Assembly (NCBI GenBank): GCA_032871835.1
Contig: CM065295.1
Span: 84,933,819-84,997,818, forward strand
Length of the DNA stretch: 64,000 bases
Source: Dipteronia dyeriana
Taxonomy: Eukaryota; Streptophyta; Magnoliopsida; Sapindales; Sapindaceae
Direction: 5' to 3'
In this document: one piece after another, positions 12,129-24,920 of the stretch
Numbering within the stretch: the first letter of the stretch is position 1
Layout of the letters: every line of letters begins with the position of its first letter
The notes under the pieces: model-generated
Database searches by the model: none
What the model was told of the DNA's origin: nothing
Seen by the model: the letters and a program-made list of their open reading frames with translations, nothing else
Translations under genes and position numbers: made by a program

Positions 12129-14511
12129 ATCTTAAGACATTATTTATGCTACGATAGTACCAAATTTATGTTTCGAGTGTTTGATATTGAATTCACAAAA
12201 TTTAGAAAAATAAGGTATTTGTTTGTATATTCTACTGAATTCCATATGTGCACACATTTTCATGGAGGTCAAAACTTCCATCACTAAGTCTTAATTCTCG
12301 ACAGTAGGAGGATTAATAATGTGTGCATAATATGTAGTATACATGCACTAAGAAATTATTATACTTTTTATGAATTGTGTGTTAGACCTATGATTGTTTT
12401 ACCCAAGAAATTGGAACTCTACCTTATGAATAAATTTGCAATGCAAATTGATCTTGTGAAATATGAAATGCATATGTTTCTAAGATAAGAATCTTTAAAG
12501 TGAAAATAAATAAAAGGTATATAGTGAATGATATGCAAAACATATGGCAAGTAAATTGATTTATTCATTTTGATTTTATTCGGCAATACGTGCAAATTTT
12601 ATTTGTTATTTTGCACGGATTTTACCCACATGACTAGTAAAGTGCAAATAGATTATATAAAATAAGAAATGCATGCCATTCTAAGTTTGAACACATTAAT
12701 TATAATGGTGTACAGTGATTAAGCCTAACTTATAATTATCTGAGATTAATTTCAAAGAATCTAGATATGTTATTTATGAAACTAGACTCATTTGCAATGC
12801 ATGCATACGTTATATTTACTGTATATATATTGGTGTGAAAATGACTGTAATTAAAGTAAATGAAATGCCAATTGAAATCCTCCTGATACATGGAGAGGTA
12901 AACAGGTAAGGAAAATGAAAAATCCTTCGGCCATGGCGTTAGTGCGTATCTAGTAAAATAAACTAGAAATATACATGTGAGACAAATTATAGTCTCAATT
13001 TAGATTCTCTTACCTATGAGGAAGGAATGAAAATAATTGCAAATATATGTAATTATATGTCTTTATGTGCATGATATGTTTTATTAGAATTAGTAAGAAG
13101 TAATAACTCACTAAATATTTATTGTCATGTGAAAGACATGATAATGTGGCTTGTGTATGTGATTTTGGATATTGAAATCATCAAAATGATAATGGCCTAG
13201 TGTTTACCCAATCACACTAAGAATGAAGTACATTTATGTAAATTGAAAGCAGACATTACACAAGTTATACAAGGAAAATGATATCTCAAATTGAGTATAC
13301 TCATTGTATTTTATGCACATCATGATATATACTAAGCATGATAATCTTTTGTCATATAAAGACAAAATGTGTATACATATTATCTTAAGGCATCCACACT
13401 AAGAGTATTCTATAGGATTTTAAGTATCAAACAAATATATACTATGAATTTTGATATACATATGTTGGTTATCATTTAGCACTGAAAAGATTTATAGATG
13501 CCATTTGAATCAACATATAAAAATCGTTATGTTACCAAAAGCGGGTGAATTCCTCACATTTGGTGGATGAGCTATTTTTGAATTCAAGGAAACAGGCTTG
13601 CATAACAGATCTACCATGATTGTTGAACTTTTAAGGGCATCATGGAGAGACTGTGGTTAAGGAGTTTATAATATAAATTCCTTAGTGGCCAAAATCAATG
13701 TCTCATAAATTATCAATTGTGATAATGATGCAGCTTTGTAAGAGTATTTAGCCAGATATATAATGGCAAGTGTAGGTACATATTGGCCGAAGAGACAATT
13801 ATGTGATAATTGCTTATAAATATTGCACTTATCATAGATTTTGTGAACTCTTGCCAAAATCAGGCAAATCCTCTTAAATAAATTAAAGTCTTGCAATAAA
13901 TACTTAAAAATTTAAGAGGAGTGGGACTGAAGCCAGTATTTGAAATATCACCAATGATCGAAACTCAACCCAACACTTTAAACCTCAAGATCTTAGGTTC
14001 AATGAGTAAAGTACATCATAAGTTGTGATTGCAAGCACTATAATATTTTATATATGCGTCCCAAAGGTGAAAGTGCTTGGTACCTGTATGTATTGGAAAG
14101 GTTAAGCTTTTAAGCTTTTAATAGACTTATGATAGGTTTTATGTTGGAATGCTTTTACAGGAGCATTTCTGATAACATCTACCTATATGAGTGTCGGGGA
14201 TGGTGTCATCCTCTATGTAACTTGGATAGTTACTAAAGCTCTCATGAAAAACCAAGATATAGACGCAAGACCTTTACACGCGTCAGCAAATATGAACACT
14301 TGAGATAAAGAAAGATTATGTGTGAGACATGTCCGGTTAATTGTATAAGTTCACTGGTTCAAAGCTTGTCTACCATGTGACCTTGACTAACTTTGATGTG
14401 TTTTCACTAAGTGAAGATTCAATTCCAAAAGACACCTTCATTTATGCATAAGATTTCCAGGCATGTACAAGACATTTCCAAATTACATTTATATTGAAAA
14501 TGGTGGGGGAT
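12129..14511 (+). mobile_element. Non-coding interior of the inner copia-like element
   Basis: There is no recognisable gag or pol, and the only open stretches are short and on either strand. I cannot see a standard methionine-tRNA primer site next to the 5' LTR, so priming by another tRNA or loss of the site is possible. The last 500 bp are followed by the purine tract 14501-14510. The part 13060-13920 exists again, split, at 11060-11399 and 26517-27110. Confidence 0.65.
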
Positions 14512-15109
14512 TGCTGGAACATTTTCAAATAACTTGAATTGGAACGGAAAGAACACAACTTTCTAGAAGTTGTTGACAAAAGTCACAACTATTCCAAATG
14601 GTGTATGTGTGTCTTATTGGATGAAAAGACACAACTTTATGCTTAAAAGTCACATCATTTCATGAATGGGTGCAAAGCAACAAAGGTTGTATTGTTTCGT
14701 GAATAGGTGCAAAGCAACAAAGGTTGCAATGTTTCATGAATGGATGCAAACCACTCTATAAAATCCCATTCCTACACCATTTGAGACAGACCAGAATTTG
14801 GCTAACTTGGATAGTTTGGCATGTGATCTCTCATCTTTATTTCCTCACTTTCAAATAAACATATGTTGTCACATTGTTTCTTGTATTAAAATTACAGATA
14901 TTCTATCAGCTATGCAATGATAGAATTTCGTATCTTGGCAAGCCTGCAAATGTCAAAGGTGTTCACAGTCTAATATCGTTAGTGCACAACGATGTTAGAC
15001 ATCGATGCTTCATTGTTTCTTAGAGGTATATTTACATAACCTAGTGCAACACCTGATTGGTGGGGGCAAATAGTGTCTTAAGAAAAGCGTCAATAGTGAC
15101 GTGCCTTGA

Positions 15110-15271
15110 TGTAACACCCAAACCATTCAGGCACAGCAAATGCCCAATTTGAAAAAAAAAAAGATAAATGTGAAATGAAAAGTGAATAGGTGAGTAAGTC
15201 ACCATAGTCTGTATAGTTGACAGACAACTATAAGCTTAGCTAACTAGCTCATAACTTAGTTGTGTCTTTCA

Positions 15272-15317
<46 letters not shown>

Positions 15318-16755
15318 GGATAAATATGATATCAGTTAGAAGCAGTAGAATCGAGCAGAAGAAAGGAAAAATAAGGAAGTAAAAAGGAAAGAGAAGTCGG
15401 TGGATCTCTCTTGTGATATTGTAGATTTTCGGTTGATTCTTCTTTGAATTCCAGTTCTAACTGGATTTTGTGTGATTGATAGGGAAAGAAGACGAAGTAG
15501 GGGAACATAGCATACTTAGTCTGAATTAAGCTTGACGTCTAAGTTATGAGTGAAAAAGTTTTCAATTTTGTTTTTAACTCAAATGTTTCCAGTTTTATGC
15601 TTAAGATTAATTGCATGCAAATCATTTAAATGTTTTATTTCTTTTGATGATTTATGGTGATTATACAGAGAACTGAAAGTATGTTTTTATGCTTATATTA
15701 ACACTCAGAATATCAGTTATATTACTTTTACTAAGTATTGAGAAGAGATGAATGATTTCATAAAAGCATCAGGTCTGTACCCTTCCTCAGTTATGATTAT
15801 TGTTGGCTTTTGGGGTCGTTCTACACATGTGTATGTCAGATGAGTCGTTCTCTACGTGTACGACAAATTAAAAAAGAGTATTGAGTCGCTCTGCACGTGT
15901 ATGACCAGAAGTTATTCCCGACTCTGCGTTTGCACTAAGTAATTCGGCTTACGTATTAAAGATATCCCTGTGTACTAATTTGGTATAGATTTAAGATTTT
16001 ATAAATTATCTTATTCTTGTTCAGAAAAGATATGTATTCAGTTTCTTAAGTACGAAAGTAGACATATTATCTTTTACTATGGAATTATTTGGCTTGACAC
16101 AGTAATATTTAGTATGTATTATTGAATGCATATTGAAAAGTTGTTCAGAAATGTTTTTAAAAGTTTTCATTCACTCACTGGGGGATTAGCGCTCATCCTT
16201 TCACTTTAAAAATATTTTTTCAGGTAGCTGCGTGGTTGTGCGGACTCTTCGGTTTTGAGGTGGGCCACTCGATGACATCATGAAGTGCAAGAGTCATGCA
16301 TTTAAATTTTCTTGTACATATTTTGAGATGTGTGGTCTGCATGGTCAGCATGGTCGGAACGTGTTCGGTTTTGTCTACTCGGCCATGTTCAGATTTCTAC
16401 TCGGCCATGTTTAAATTTCTACAGTTCAGATCTTTACTCGGCCATGTTCAGATTTCCTACTCGGCCAACTCAGATTTCTGGTCATTTTACATAGAGAAAA
16501 ATGTGGTCGGATTTTGTCTGGTCGAGATTTGGACTAATTTTTGTGCAATGAACGAAAATGATAATAAAGGACTTGCAGTTATGTACATTTTGTACTCTTA
16601 AATATTTTCCTCTATTTTCCTTATATTCTTTTTATGTTTAAAAGCAAGTATTTTCTATGGAATTTTAGTTGAAATTCTTTTATCATGGTGGTCAAAAAGT
16701 ACAGCTCACAGGGTCTCCCTCGTACTCGAGAGAGGAGTCGGGGTGTGTTCTGACA
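15110..16755 (+). repeat. 5' LTR of Tekay element 1
   Basis: It starts TGTAACACCCAAACC and ends TTCTGACA, 1646 bp. Inside are an (AT)n run at about 15275-15312 near the likely promoter, a block of short units containing cacgtg/cacatgtg cores (about 15825-15910), and a run of ctactcggccatgttcagat-type units (about 16340-16480). The other three LTR copies of this family in the window differ mainly in these repeat runs. Confidence 0.92.
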
Positions 16756-16758
16756 ACT

Positions 16759-16770
16759 TGGTATCAGAGC
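16759..16770 (+). other. Primer binding site of Tekay element 1
   Basis: TGGTATCAGAGC, a full match to the 3' end of initiator-methionine tRNA, lies three bases after the 5' LTR. It starts minus-strand cDNA synthesis in this family. Confidence 0.9.
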
Positions 16771-16972
16771 TGGTCTATGATTCCTTAAACCACAGAATAA
16801 TTGTTTGCATTTTGTTTCATGCATTTAAGCATATTTTTGATTTTGTAACAGCATCATGCGTTGAGTTGGCTGCCCACGCACAAGATCGGTAGTTGACCTA
16901 GGAGAGAGGAGTTATAACCGAGGTGAAAATGATGTAGAATTACATCCTCACCCACCTATAGCCCACCATCAT

Positions 16973-17881
16973 ATGCCAGAACCTAGGGAGGAACCAATGG
17001 ATAAAATTGCAGAACTGTTGACTGCCATGGTTCAGTACCAAACACGAGTGCCAGAGAATTCTATTGAGCGTGCACGTAAGTTAGGAGCTACGAATTTTGA
17101 TGAAACTGGAGATCCAGATAGTGCTAGTTCTTGGTTGAATGAAATGGATCGTGTATTTGAAGTTATAAGGTGCACAAATGAACAGAAGGTCTCCTTTGCT
17201 ACGTTTTTATTAAAGGAAAAAACCTATGATTGGTGGGCATCAGTACAACAAAGAACTCCTGAAGGAATTACTTAGGAGGATCTTAAGAAGCAGTTTAATG
17301 ATCGTTATTATCCTCGTTTCTATCAAGATTTGAAAAGAGCTAAATTTTTTAGACTAGTACATGGATCTATGACAGTAGAAGAGTATGAGAAGAAGTTTAC
17401 AGAACTTTCGAGGGTTGCTCCATATGTAGTCGCTGATGAAGAAAATAAGTGCAGAAAATTTGAAGATGGACTTCGATCAGAAATTAAGATGATAGTGACT
17501 ACTTCTGGGCAAGTTGAATTCGGTAAGTTGTTTGAAGCTGTATTGAGAACGGAGAGAGGCCTAAATAACTCTTGCAGATTTGAACAACAGAAACAAAAGC
17601 GCAGTAATTGGTCAGCAGGGGGCTCTTATAGCAAAATGCCTAAGGCAATAAGTGGTTTTTCAGGTCAGACTAGTAACTATCAGCAGAGTCGTGGACCTGG
17701 TTCTAGCCAAGCATCAGTCTAACAACCAATGGGTAGTCGTCAATAGAGTGTTAGTATGGGTAGATGTAGGCGTCCTCTATGTCAGACATGTGGAAAGCAC
17801 CATAATGGTGAGTGTTATTTGGGGATATCAGGTTGTTATCAATGTAGACAGGCTAGATATTTAAAAAGAGATTACCCCTAG
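16973..17881 (+). pseudogene. Tekay gag remnant
   Basis: Gag forms the cytoplasmic particle. The start chosen is the ATG at 16973 (MPEPREEPMDK). The retrotransposon-gag domain covers about 17080-17580 (SASSWLNEMDRVF, YDWWASVQQ, FFRLVHGSMTVEEYEKKF). A TAG at 17273 stops the frame at a position where the family continues. After 17722 the zinc-knuckle region is frameshifted and reads CYQCRQARYLKRDY, so the His and the last Cys of the usual CCHC knuckle are both Tyr. Confidence 0.85.
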
Positions 17882-18067
17882 TTAGTCCAGTGAGGCAATG
17901 AAGAAAGAAAGATAGGTTTTCAACCAATGCAAAGTGGCGCTAGTCAGATTCAAGGACAAAAGGGATCCCGAGCAGGAGGATCTACAACTACAGGGAAAAC
18001 CCAAGCTAGTGTAACATGAGTTGGAAGCAACCAACAGAGAAGTCAGTCGGGTAGACCTCATACTCAA

Positions 18068-21066
18068 GCAAGAGTTTTTGCTATGACTCAGTAAGATGCC
18101 GAGACCACTCCAGATGTTGTTACAGGTATGTTAACAATTTTTGGCCACAATGCTCATGTTCTCATTGATCCTGGATCTACTCATTCTTTTGTATCTCGAT
18201 CTTTTACGGGGTATGTGGACGTAGGATTAAGACCATTAGATTCAAGTATGGTAGTGGCTGCACCTACTGGTGAATCTTTATTGGCTGAGAATATATATAG
18301 AAACAGTAAGGTTATAGTTGGTAAGCATGAGTTACATGTTGATTTGATTCCGCTTGATATATGTGATTTTGATGTTATTTTGGGAATGGATTGACTGGCT
18401 ACACACCATGCTACAATAGATTGTTTTCGAAAAGAAGTGAAATTTACACTTCAAAGAAAGTCAGATGTTATTTTTTGTGGTAAACGTCGGATTCTTCCTT
18501 CTTATGTTATATCTGCTATTACTGTCAGACGGTTACTCAGGAAACAATGTTCAGCTTATTTGGCTTATGTAATTGATACTAGGGATAGTGAGGTGAAGTT
18601 AGAAGATATATCTGTGGTAAGACAATTTCCAGACGTATTTCCTGAAGATCTTCATGGATTACCACCAGATAGAGATATTGAGTTTGTGATAGATTTGACT
18701 CCAGGCACAGCTCCAATTTCTATTCCACCTTATAGAATGGCTCCAACCGAATTGAAAGAATTAAAGATTCAATTAGAAGAATTTGTGAACAAGAATTTTA
18801 TTAAACCTAGTGTGTCACCATGAGGAGCGCCAGTTTTGTTTGTTAAGAAGAAAGATGGAACACTAATCTTATGCATCGATTACCGGCAATTGAATAAGGC
18901 AATAGTGTGTAATAAATACCCACTCCCACATATTGATGAGTTGTTTGATCAACTTCAGGGAGCAAATGTGTTCTCCAAGATATATTTGTGAACAGGTTAT
19001 TACCAATTGAAAATTAGAAACTGTGATGTACCAAAGACCGCTTTTAGAACTCGTTACTGGCATTACGAGTTTCTAGTTATGCCTTTTGGACTAACAAATG
19101 CTCCAGCAGCTTTCATGGATTTGATGAATAAAGTATTTCATCCTTATCTAGATAAATTTGTTATTGTGTTCATTGATGACATTTTAATTTATTCTAAGGA
19201 TGAGGTGGAGCATGCAGAGCATTTAGAGATTATTCTACAAGTCCTGAGAGAGAATCAACTTTATGTCAAATTTAGCAAGTGTCAATTCTGGCTCGATAGA
19301 GTTACATTTTTGGGCCATGTGATTTTCGATGATAGTATTTATGTTGAGCCTCAAAAAGTTGAAGCTATAGTGAATTGGGAAAGACCAATTAGTGTGACTG
19401 AAATTAGAAGTTTCTTGGGTTTGGCAAGCTATTATTGAAGATTTGTATAGGGATTTTCTAAAATATCTTTACCATTGACAAGATTAACTCAGAAGGATGT
19501 GAAGTTTAAATGGCCAAAAGCATGTGAACAGTGTTTTCAAGAACTCAAGGAGAGATTGACTTCTGCTCCAATACTTGCTCTTCCAACCAGAAGTGATGGA
19601 TTTGTTGTTTACAGTGATGCATCTAAACACGGTTTGGGTTGTGTTTTGATGCAGCATGGAAAAGTGATAGGCTATGCATCCAGACAATTAAAGAAGCATT
19701 AACATAATTACCTAACACATGATCTAGAGCTAGGCACTACCTATATGGGGTCACTTGTCAGATTTATACAGATCATAACAGTTTACAATATATTTTCACT
19801 TAGAAAGAACTAAATTTGAGATAAAGAAGATGGATTGAGTTGATTAAAGATTATGAATGTACGATTGAATATCATCTTGGTAAGGCAAACGTGGTGGCAG
19901 ATGCACTCAACAGAAAATCTTCAAGTTCTATGGCTCATTTGAAGATTATTTACCTTCCATTATTAGCTGAATTAAGAATGTTAATAGTTAAGCTAGAAGC
20001 ACTTGATTTTGATGCATTACTGGCTACTTTTCAGGTTAGACCTATTTTGATTAATCGTATACGAGATTTGTAAACTCAAGATTCTTATTTAGTTAAATTA
20101 AAGAAAGAAGTGCAGAAAAACTTACGAGCTAATTTTGTAGTGAGAGGTGACGGTACATAAGTTCTAGGTAATAGACTTTGTGTACCAAACATTAAAGAAC
20201 TTAAAAATGAAATTTTAGATGAATCTCACTCTTCAGCCTATGCGATGCATCCAGGAAGTAGTAAACTGTATCGTACTTTGAAAGAGCATTACTGGTGGCA
20301 AGGTATAAAAAGAGAGATAACATAATTCGTCTCTAAATGTTTGATTTGTCAGCAAGTCAAGGCAGAGCATCAGAAATCAATAGAACTTTCACAACCACTT
20401 CCTATTCCCGAATGGAAATGGGAACATATTACCATGGATTTTGTGGTAGGACTTCCTCATAGTCAGAGCGGTCACGATAGTGTATGGGTGATTGTTGATC
20501 GACTTACGAAGTCTACCCACTTTCTGTCAATCGGTATTACTTACTCTCTTGACAGATTAGCCAGGATTTATATTGATGAAATAGTTCGTCTTCATGGCGC
20601 ACCGGTATCTATAGTGTCAGATAGAGATCCTCGGTTTACATCTAGATTTTAGCCCAGTTTACAAGAAGCTCTGTGAACTAGACTGCATTTTAGTACTGTT
20701 TTTCACCCACAGACTGATGGTCAATCAGAGCGTACTTTTCAGACGTTAGAAGATATGCTTCGAGCTTGTGTGATGGATTTCAAAGGAAGTTGGGATATGC
20801 ATATTCCATTGATAGAATTTACCTACAATAACAGTTATCAGGTTAGCATTGAAATGGCTCCTTATGAAGCTTTGTATGGGAGAAAATGCAAAACACCAAT
20901 ATGTTGGGATGAAGTTGGTGAGAGAAAGTTGTTAGGTCCAAAACTTGTTCAAGTCACAACAGAAAAGATTAAAATCATCAGAGACAGATTAAAGGTTGCT
21001 CAAGATAGGCAGAAAAGCTACACATATAAGCGGAGAAGGGAACTTGAATTTAAAGTATGTGACTAT
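18068..21066 (+). pseudogene. Tekay pol remnant: protease, RT, RNase H, integrase
   Basis: The domains come in gypsy order. Protease has DPGSTHSFVS (about 18170-18199). Reverse transcriptase covers about 18700-19440, with [13 protein letters not shown] and the catalytic box VFIDDIL (near 19170). RNase H covers about 19580-19920 ([14 protein letters not shown]). The integrase has the zinc H2C2 region (about 20245-20350) and core ([10 protein letters not shown] near 20435, SDRDPRF near 20618). In-frame stops sit at Trp or Arg positions (18394, 18823, 18990, 19438), and about 30 bp of RNase H is missing near 19733. The frame is cut at 21066 by the MITE cluster. Confidence 0.9.
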
Positions 21067-21673
21067 GACCCAGTTTGACATTGTTGTGCTGTGGGGAAAA
21101 TTGCTTTTGATTCTGCTGTGGGGGAATTGCTTTTGGATTTGCTATGAGAAGAATCAGTTGAGTGTTTGATAAACTGATTTTTAAAAGTGCTGTGAGAACC
21201 AAAAGCAATTTCAATGTGTTTGATAAAAAGGTGTTGTGACTGAACAAAATTACTAGAAAGAACAAAAATGAATATTTAAGATGATTTGAAAATTAATAAT
21301 TTATTTTATTTTTATATAACCATAAACATGTTATAAAATAAATTATTTATTTTATTTTTGTGTGACCATAAACTTGTTATAAAATAAATAAATAAATTTT
21401 GTTAAAAAATATATAATTTTGCTTTAATATTTTTTTTTATCTATTGCCACATATATTGTGAATATATCAAGAATTTGATTCAAGAATTCGATTCAAGAAT
21501 TCATAAGATTACACAATTGAAATAGACAACATGTAAATAGCAAAGTATATGTTATAGTAAATTGTAAATAAAATAATAAATGCTAAGTGCGTGTTTTGTT
21601 ATGTGATAAATTTCATAAAAGGCAAGGGATAAAATAGTAAGTTTGGAAAAAAAATCATTAATAAGAGTATTAA

Positions 21674-22411
21674 GGCCCAGTTTGGCATTGCTTCCCCAGT
21701 TGCTTTTGGGGCCAAAAGTGATTCTGGACCTAAGACGGGGTGTTTAATAAAATCGCTGGAAAGTGCTTTTGGTCACTTTTAGCTTCTCCCAACTGAGTTT
21801 TTGAGAAGCTACAAATACATGCTTTTGGATTTTGGCTTCTGCTTTTAGAAAACGCGCTACAGTGATATTAAATGAAATTTTATTAACTTTCCAACTTTGT
21901 CCTTACCTTTAATGAAATTTAACAAAAAAAATTGGACTTATATTTTTGTACAAAAAAAATGTTGCCATAACTGTATAAAAAAATTGGGATAATTAATTCA
22001 ATAAAGTAGAATAAAAATGAAATAAAAAAATAAAGTAGAATAAAATAAAGAAATAAAGAAATTGGACTAATTAATTTAATAAATTTGAAAATAAATAGGG
22101 CTAATTAATTCAATAAAGTACCATAATTATATAACACTTAACACTAAACACAAATAAATAAGAAAAATGTAAAGTATAGCACATTAGTACCATTTAGATA
22201 TCTATGTCCTTTTAGTAATTTTACACACTCACACCACTTTTTATTTCAGTTTACCAAACACATTGAAATTGTTTTTAGTTCTCACAGCACTTTTGAAAAT
22301 CAGTTTACCAAACACTCAGCTGATTCTTCTCACAGCAATTTCAAAAGCAATTCCCCCCACAGTAATTTCAAAAGCACTTCTTCCCACAGCACAGCAATGC
22401 CAAACTGGGCC
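21674..22411 (+). mobile_element. Inner MITE, copy 1
   Basis: Bounded by GGCCCAGTTTGGCATTGC and GCAATGCCAAACTGGGCC, perfect 18-bp inverted ends, with taa on both sides (21671-21673 and 22412-22414). A TAA duplication is the hallmark of PIF/Harbinger insertion. It inserted into the outer MITE. 738 bp, non-coding, AT-rich centre. Confidence 0.88.
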
Positions 22412-22421
22412 TAAGGCCTAA

Positions 22422-23212
22422 GGCCCAGTTTGGTATTTCTTTCCCAGCTTCTTTTGGAACCAAAAGCGATTCTAGACCTAAGACAGGGTGTTTGGTAAAA
22501 TCACGGGGAGGTGTTTGGTAAAATCACGGGGAGGTGTTTTTGGTCACTTTTAGCTTCTCCCAACTGAGTTTTTGAGAAGGTACAAATACATGCTTTTGGA
22601 TTTTGGATTTTGGATTTTGGATTTTGGATTTTGGCTTATGCTTTTAGAAAACGTGCTATAGTGATATTAAATGAAATTTTACTAACTTTCCAACTTTGTC
22701 CCTGCCTTTAATGAAATTTAACAAAAAAAAATAGACTTATATTTCTGTACAAAAAAAAATGTTGCCATATCTGTATAATTTTTTTTTGGATAATTAATTC
22801 AATAAAGTAGAATAAAAATAAAATAAAAAATAAAGTAGAATAAAATAAATAAATAAATAAATGGAACTAATTAATTAAATAAAGTAGAATAAAAAATGGG
22901 GCTAATAAATTCAATAAAGGACCATAATTATATAACACTTAACATTAAACACAAATAAACAAGAAAAATTTAAAGTATAGGACATTAGTACCATTTAGAT
23001 GACTATGTCTTTTTAGTAATTTTACACACTCACACCACTTTTTATTTCAGTTTACCAAACACATTGAAATTGTTTTTAGTTCTCACAGCACTTTTGAAAA
23101 TCAGTTTACCAAACACTCAGCTGATTCTTCTCACAGCAATTTCAAAAGCAATTCCCCCCACAGTAATTTCAAAAGCACTTCTTCCCACAGCACAGCAATG
23201 CCAAACTGGGCC
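22422..23212 (+). mobile_element. Inner MITE, copy 2 (tandem)
   Basis: It starts GGCCCAGTTTGGTATTTC and ends GCCAAACTGGGCC, 791 bp. A 10-bp link (taaggcctaa) joins it to copy 1, and an identical link joins it to copy 3. It differs from copy 1 by a repeated ggtgtttggtaaaatcacgg unit near 22490-22530 and by an expanded attttgg heptamer run near 22600-22635. Confidence 0.88.
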
Positions 23213-23222
23213 TAAGGCCTAA

Positions 23223-24039
23223 GGCCCAGTTTGGTATTTCTTTCCCAGCTTCTTTTGGAACCAAAAGCGATTCTAGACCTAAGACAGGGTGTTTGGTAAA
23301 ATCACGGGGAGGTGTTTGGTAAAATCACGGGGAAGTGTTTTTGGTCACTTTTAGCTTCTCCCAACTGAGTTTTTGAGAATGTACAAATACATGATTTTGG
23401 ATTTTGGATTTTGGATTTTGGATTTTGGATTTTGGATTTTGGCTTATGCTTTTAGAAAACGCGCTACAGTGATATTAAATGAAATTTTACTAACTTTCCA
23501 ACTTTGTCCCTGCCTTTAATGAAATTTAACAAAAAAAATTAGACTTATATTTCTGTACAAAAAAAAATGTTGCCATATCTGTATAATTTTTTTTTGGATA
23601 ATTAATTCAATAAAGTAGAATAAAAATAAAATAAAAAATAAAGTAGAATAAAATAAATAAATAAATAAATGGAACTAATTAATTAAATAAAGTAGAATAA
23701 AAAATGGGGCTAATAAATTCAATAAAGAACCATAATTATATAACACTTAACATTAAACACAAATAAACAAGAAAAATTTAAAGTATAGGACATTAGTACC
23801 ATTTAGATGACTATGTCTTTTTAGTAATTTTACACACTCACACCACTTTTTATTTCAGTTTACCAAACACATTGAAATTGTTTTTAGTTCTCACAGCACT
23901 TTTGAAAATCAGTTTACCAAACACTCAGCTGATTCTTCCCACAACAATTCCAAAAGTAATTTCCCCCACAACAATTCCAAAAGTAATTTCCCCCACAACA
24001 ATTTTAAAAGCACTTCTCCCCACAGCATAACAATGCCCT
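23223..24039 (+). mobile_element. Inner MITE, copy 3 (near-identical to copy 2)
   Basis: This copy sits exactly 801 bp after copy 2 and matches it almost base for base, including the doubled ggtgtttggtaaaatcacgg and the attttgg run (one unit longer). That suggests a recent tandem duplication. Its right end is rearranged: extra cccccacaacaattccaaaa units appear near 23935-24010, and the last bases lack part of the AAACTGG terminus before taa. Confidence 0.85.
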
Positions 24040-24232
24040 AAGTGTGTTTTCATTTCTGCTTCCTAGGAAGCTGATTTCTAAAAGTATCAATTTGTAGCTT
24101 CTCAATTTCTAATGTGGGGGAAGCCAAAAGAGATCAAAAGCACTTTCCAGAAATTTTACTAAACACCCTAGGCCAACTTCAGAAGCACTTTTACCTCCAA
24201 AAGCAGCCTGGGAAGCAATCCCAAACTGGGCC

Positions 24233-24652
24233 TATGTGTTCTTACGAATTTCACCTTGGAAATGTATACTTCGATTTGGAAGACGTGGAAAGTTAAGTCC
24301 GCGATACATTGGTCTGTATGAGATTATTGGCAGAGTGGGGGCAATGGCATATCGTTTAGCTTTGCCTTCAGAGCTTTCAAGAATTCATGACGTATTCTAT
24401 GTTTCTATGCTTCAAAAATATATAGTTGACCATACACATGTTTTAACCAAGCAACCAGTGAAGTTAAGAGAAGATTTGACTTATGAAGAGGAACCTATTG
24501 AGATTTTAGATAGAAGGGAACATGTATTACGTACTAAGGTTATTCCTCTAGTAAAGGTGTTATGGAGAAATCAAGCAACGGAAGAGGTGACTTGGGAACA
24601 TGAAGATCATATGCGAAATCAGTATCCCTATCTATTTCGGTTAGGTAAGTGA
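24233..24652 (+). pseudogene. Tekay pol C-terminus with chromodomain
   Basis: The pol frame resumes after the MITE (frame 24236-24652). It reads the end of integrase (LSPRYIGLYEIIGRVGAMAY, about 24290-24350, and IHDVFYVSMLQKY) and then a chromodomain-like end (YEEEPIEILDRREHVLR, then WRNQATEEVTWEHEDHM). The stop is at 24650-24652. In chromoviruses this domain steers integration to particular chromatin. The segment itself is intact. Confidence 0.88.
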
Positions 24653-24688
24653 ATTTTGAGAACAAAATTCTTATACGGTGGGGTGAAT

Positions 24689-24856
24689 TGTAACACCCAA
24701 ACCATTCAGGCCCAGCAAAGGCCCAATTTGAAAAAAAAAGATAAGCGTGAAATGAAAAGTGAATAGGTGAGTAAGTCACCATAGTCTGTATAGCTGATAG
24801 ACAGCTATAAGCTTAGTTAACTAGCTCACAACTTAGTTGTGTCTTTCCATACATAT

Positions 24857-24920
<64 letters not shown>

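Larger units (their letters stand above)
21067..24232 (-). mobile_element. Tourist-like MITE, outer copy in Tekay pol
   Basis: The ends are GACCCAGTTTG (21067) and CCAAACTGGGCC (24232), imperfect inverted repeats of the GGCCCAGTTTGG type known from PIF/Harbinger MITEs. The flanking triplet tat (21064-21066 and 24233-24235) is a 3-bp target duplication. Removing the block rejoins the integrase frame as seen in the second Tekay copy near 61040. Its own sequence is only about 21067-21673 and 24040-24232; the rest is three more MITEs. Its internal order is reversed relative to those three, hence the minus sign. No transposase is encoded. Confidence 0.8.

Noticed and set aside
13666..13896. Minus-strand open frame in the copia-like interior
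   Set aside because: The second copy of this interior (26900-27090) does not preserve the frame.
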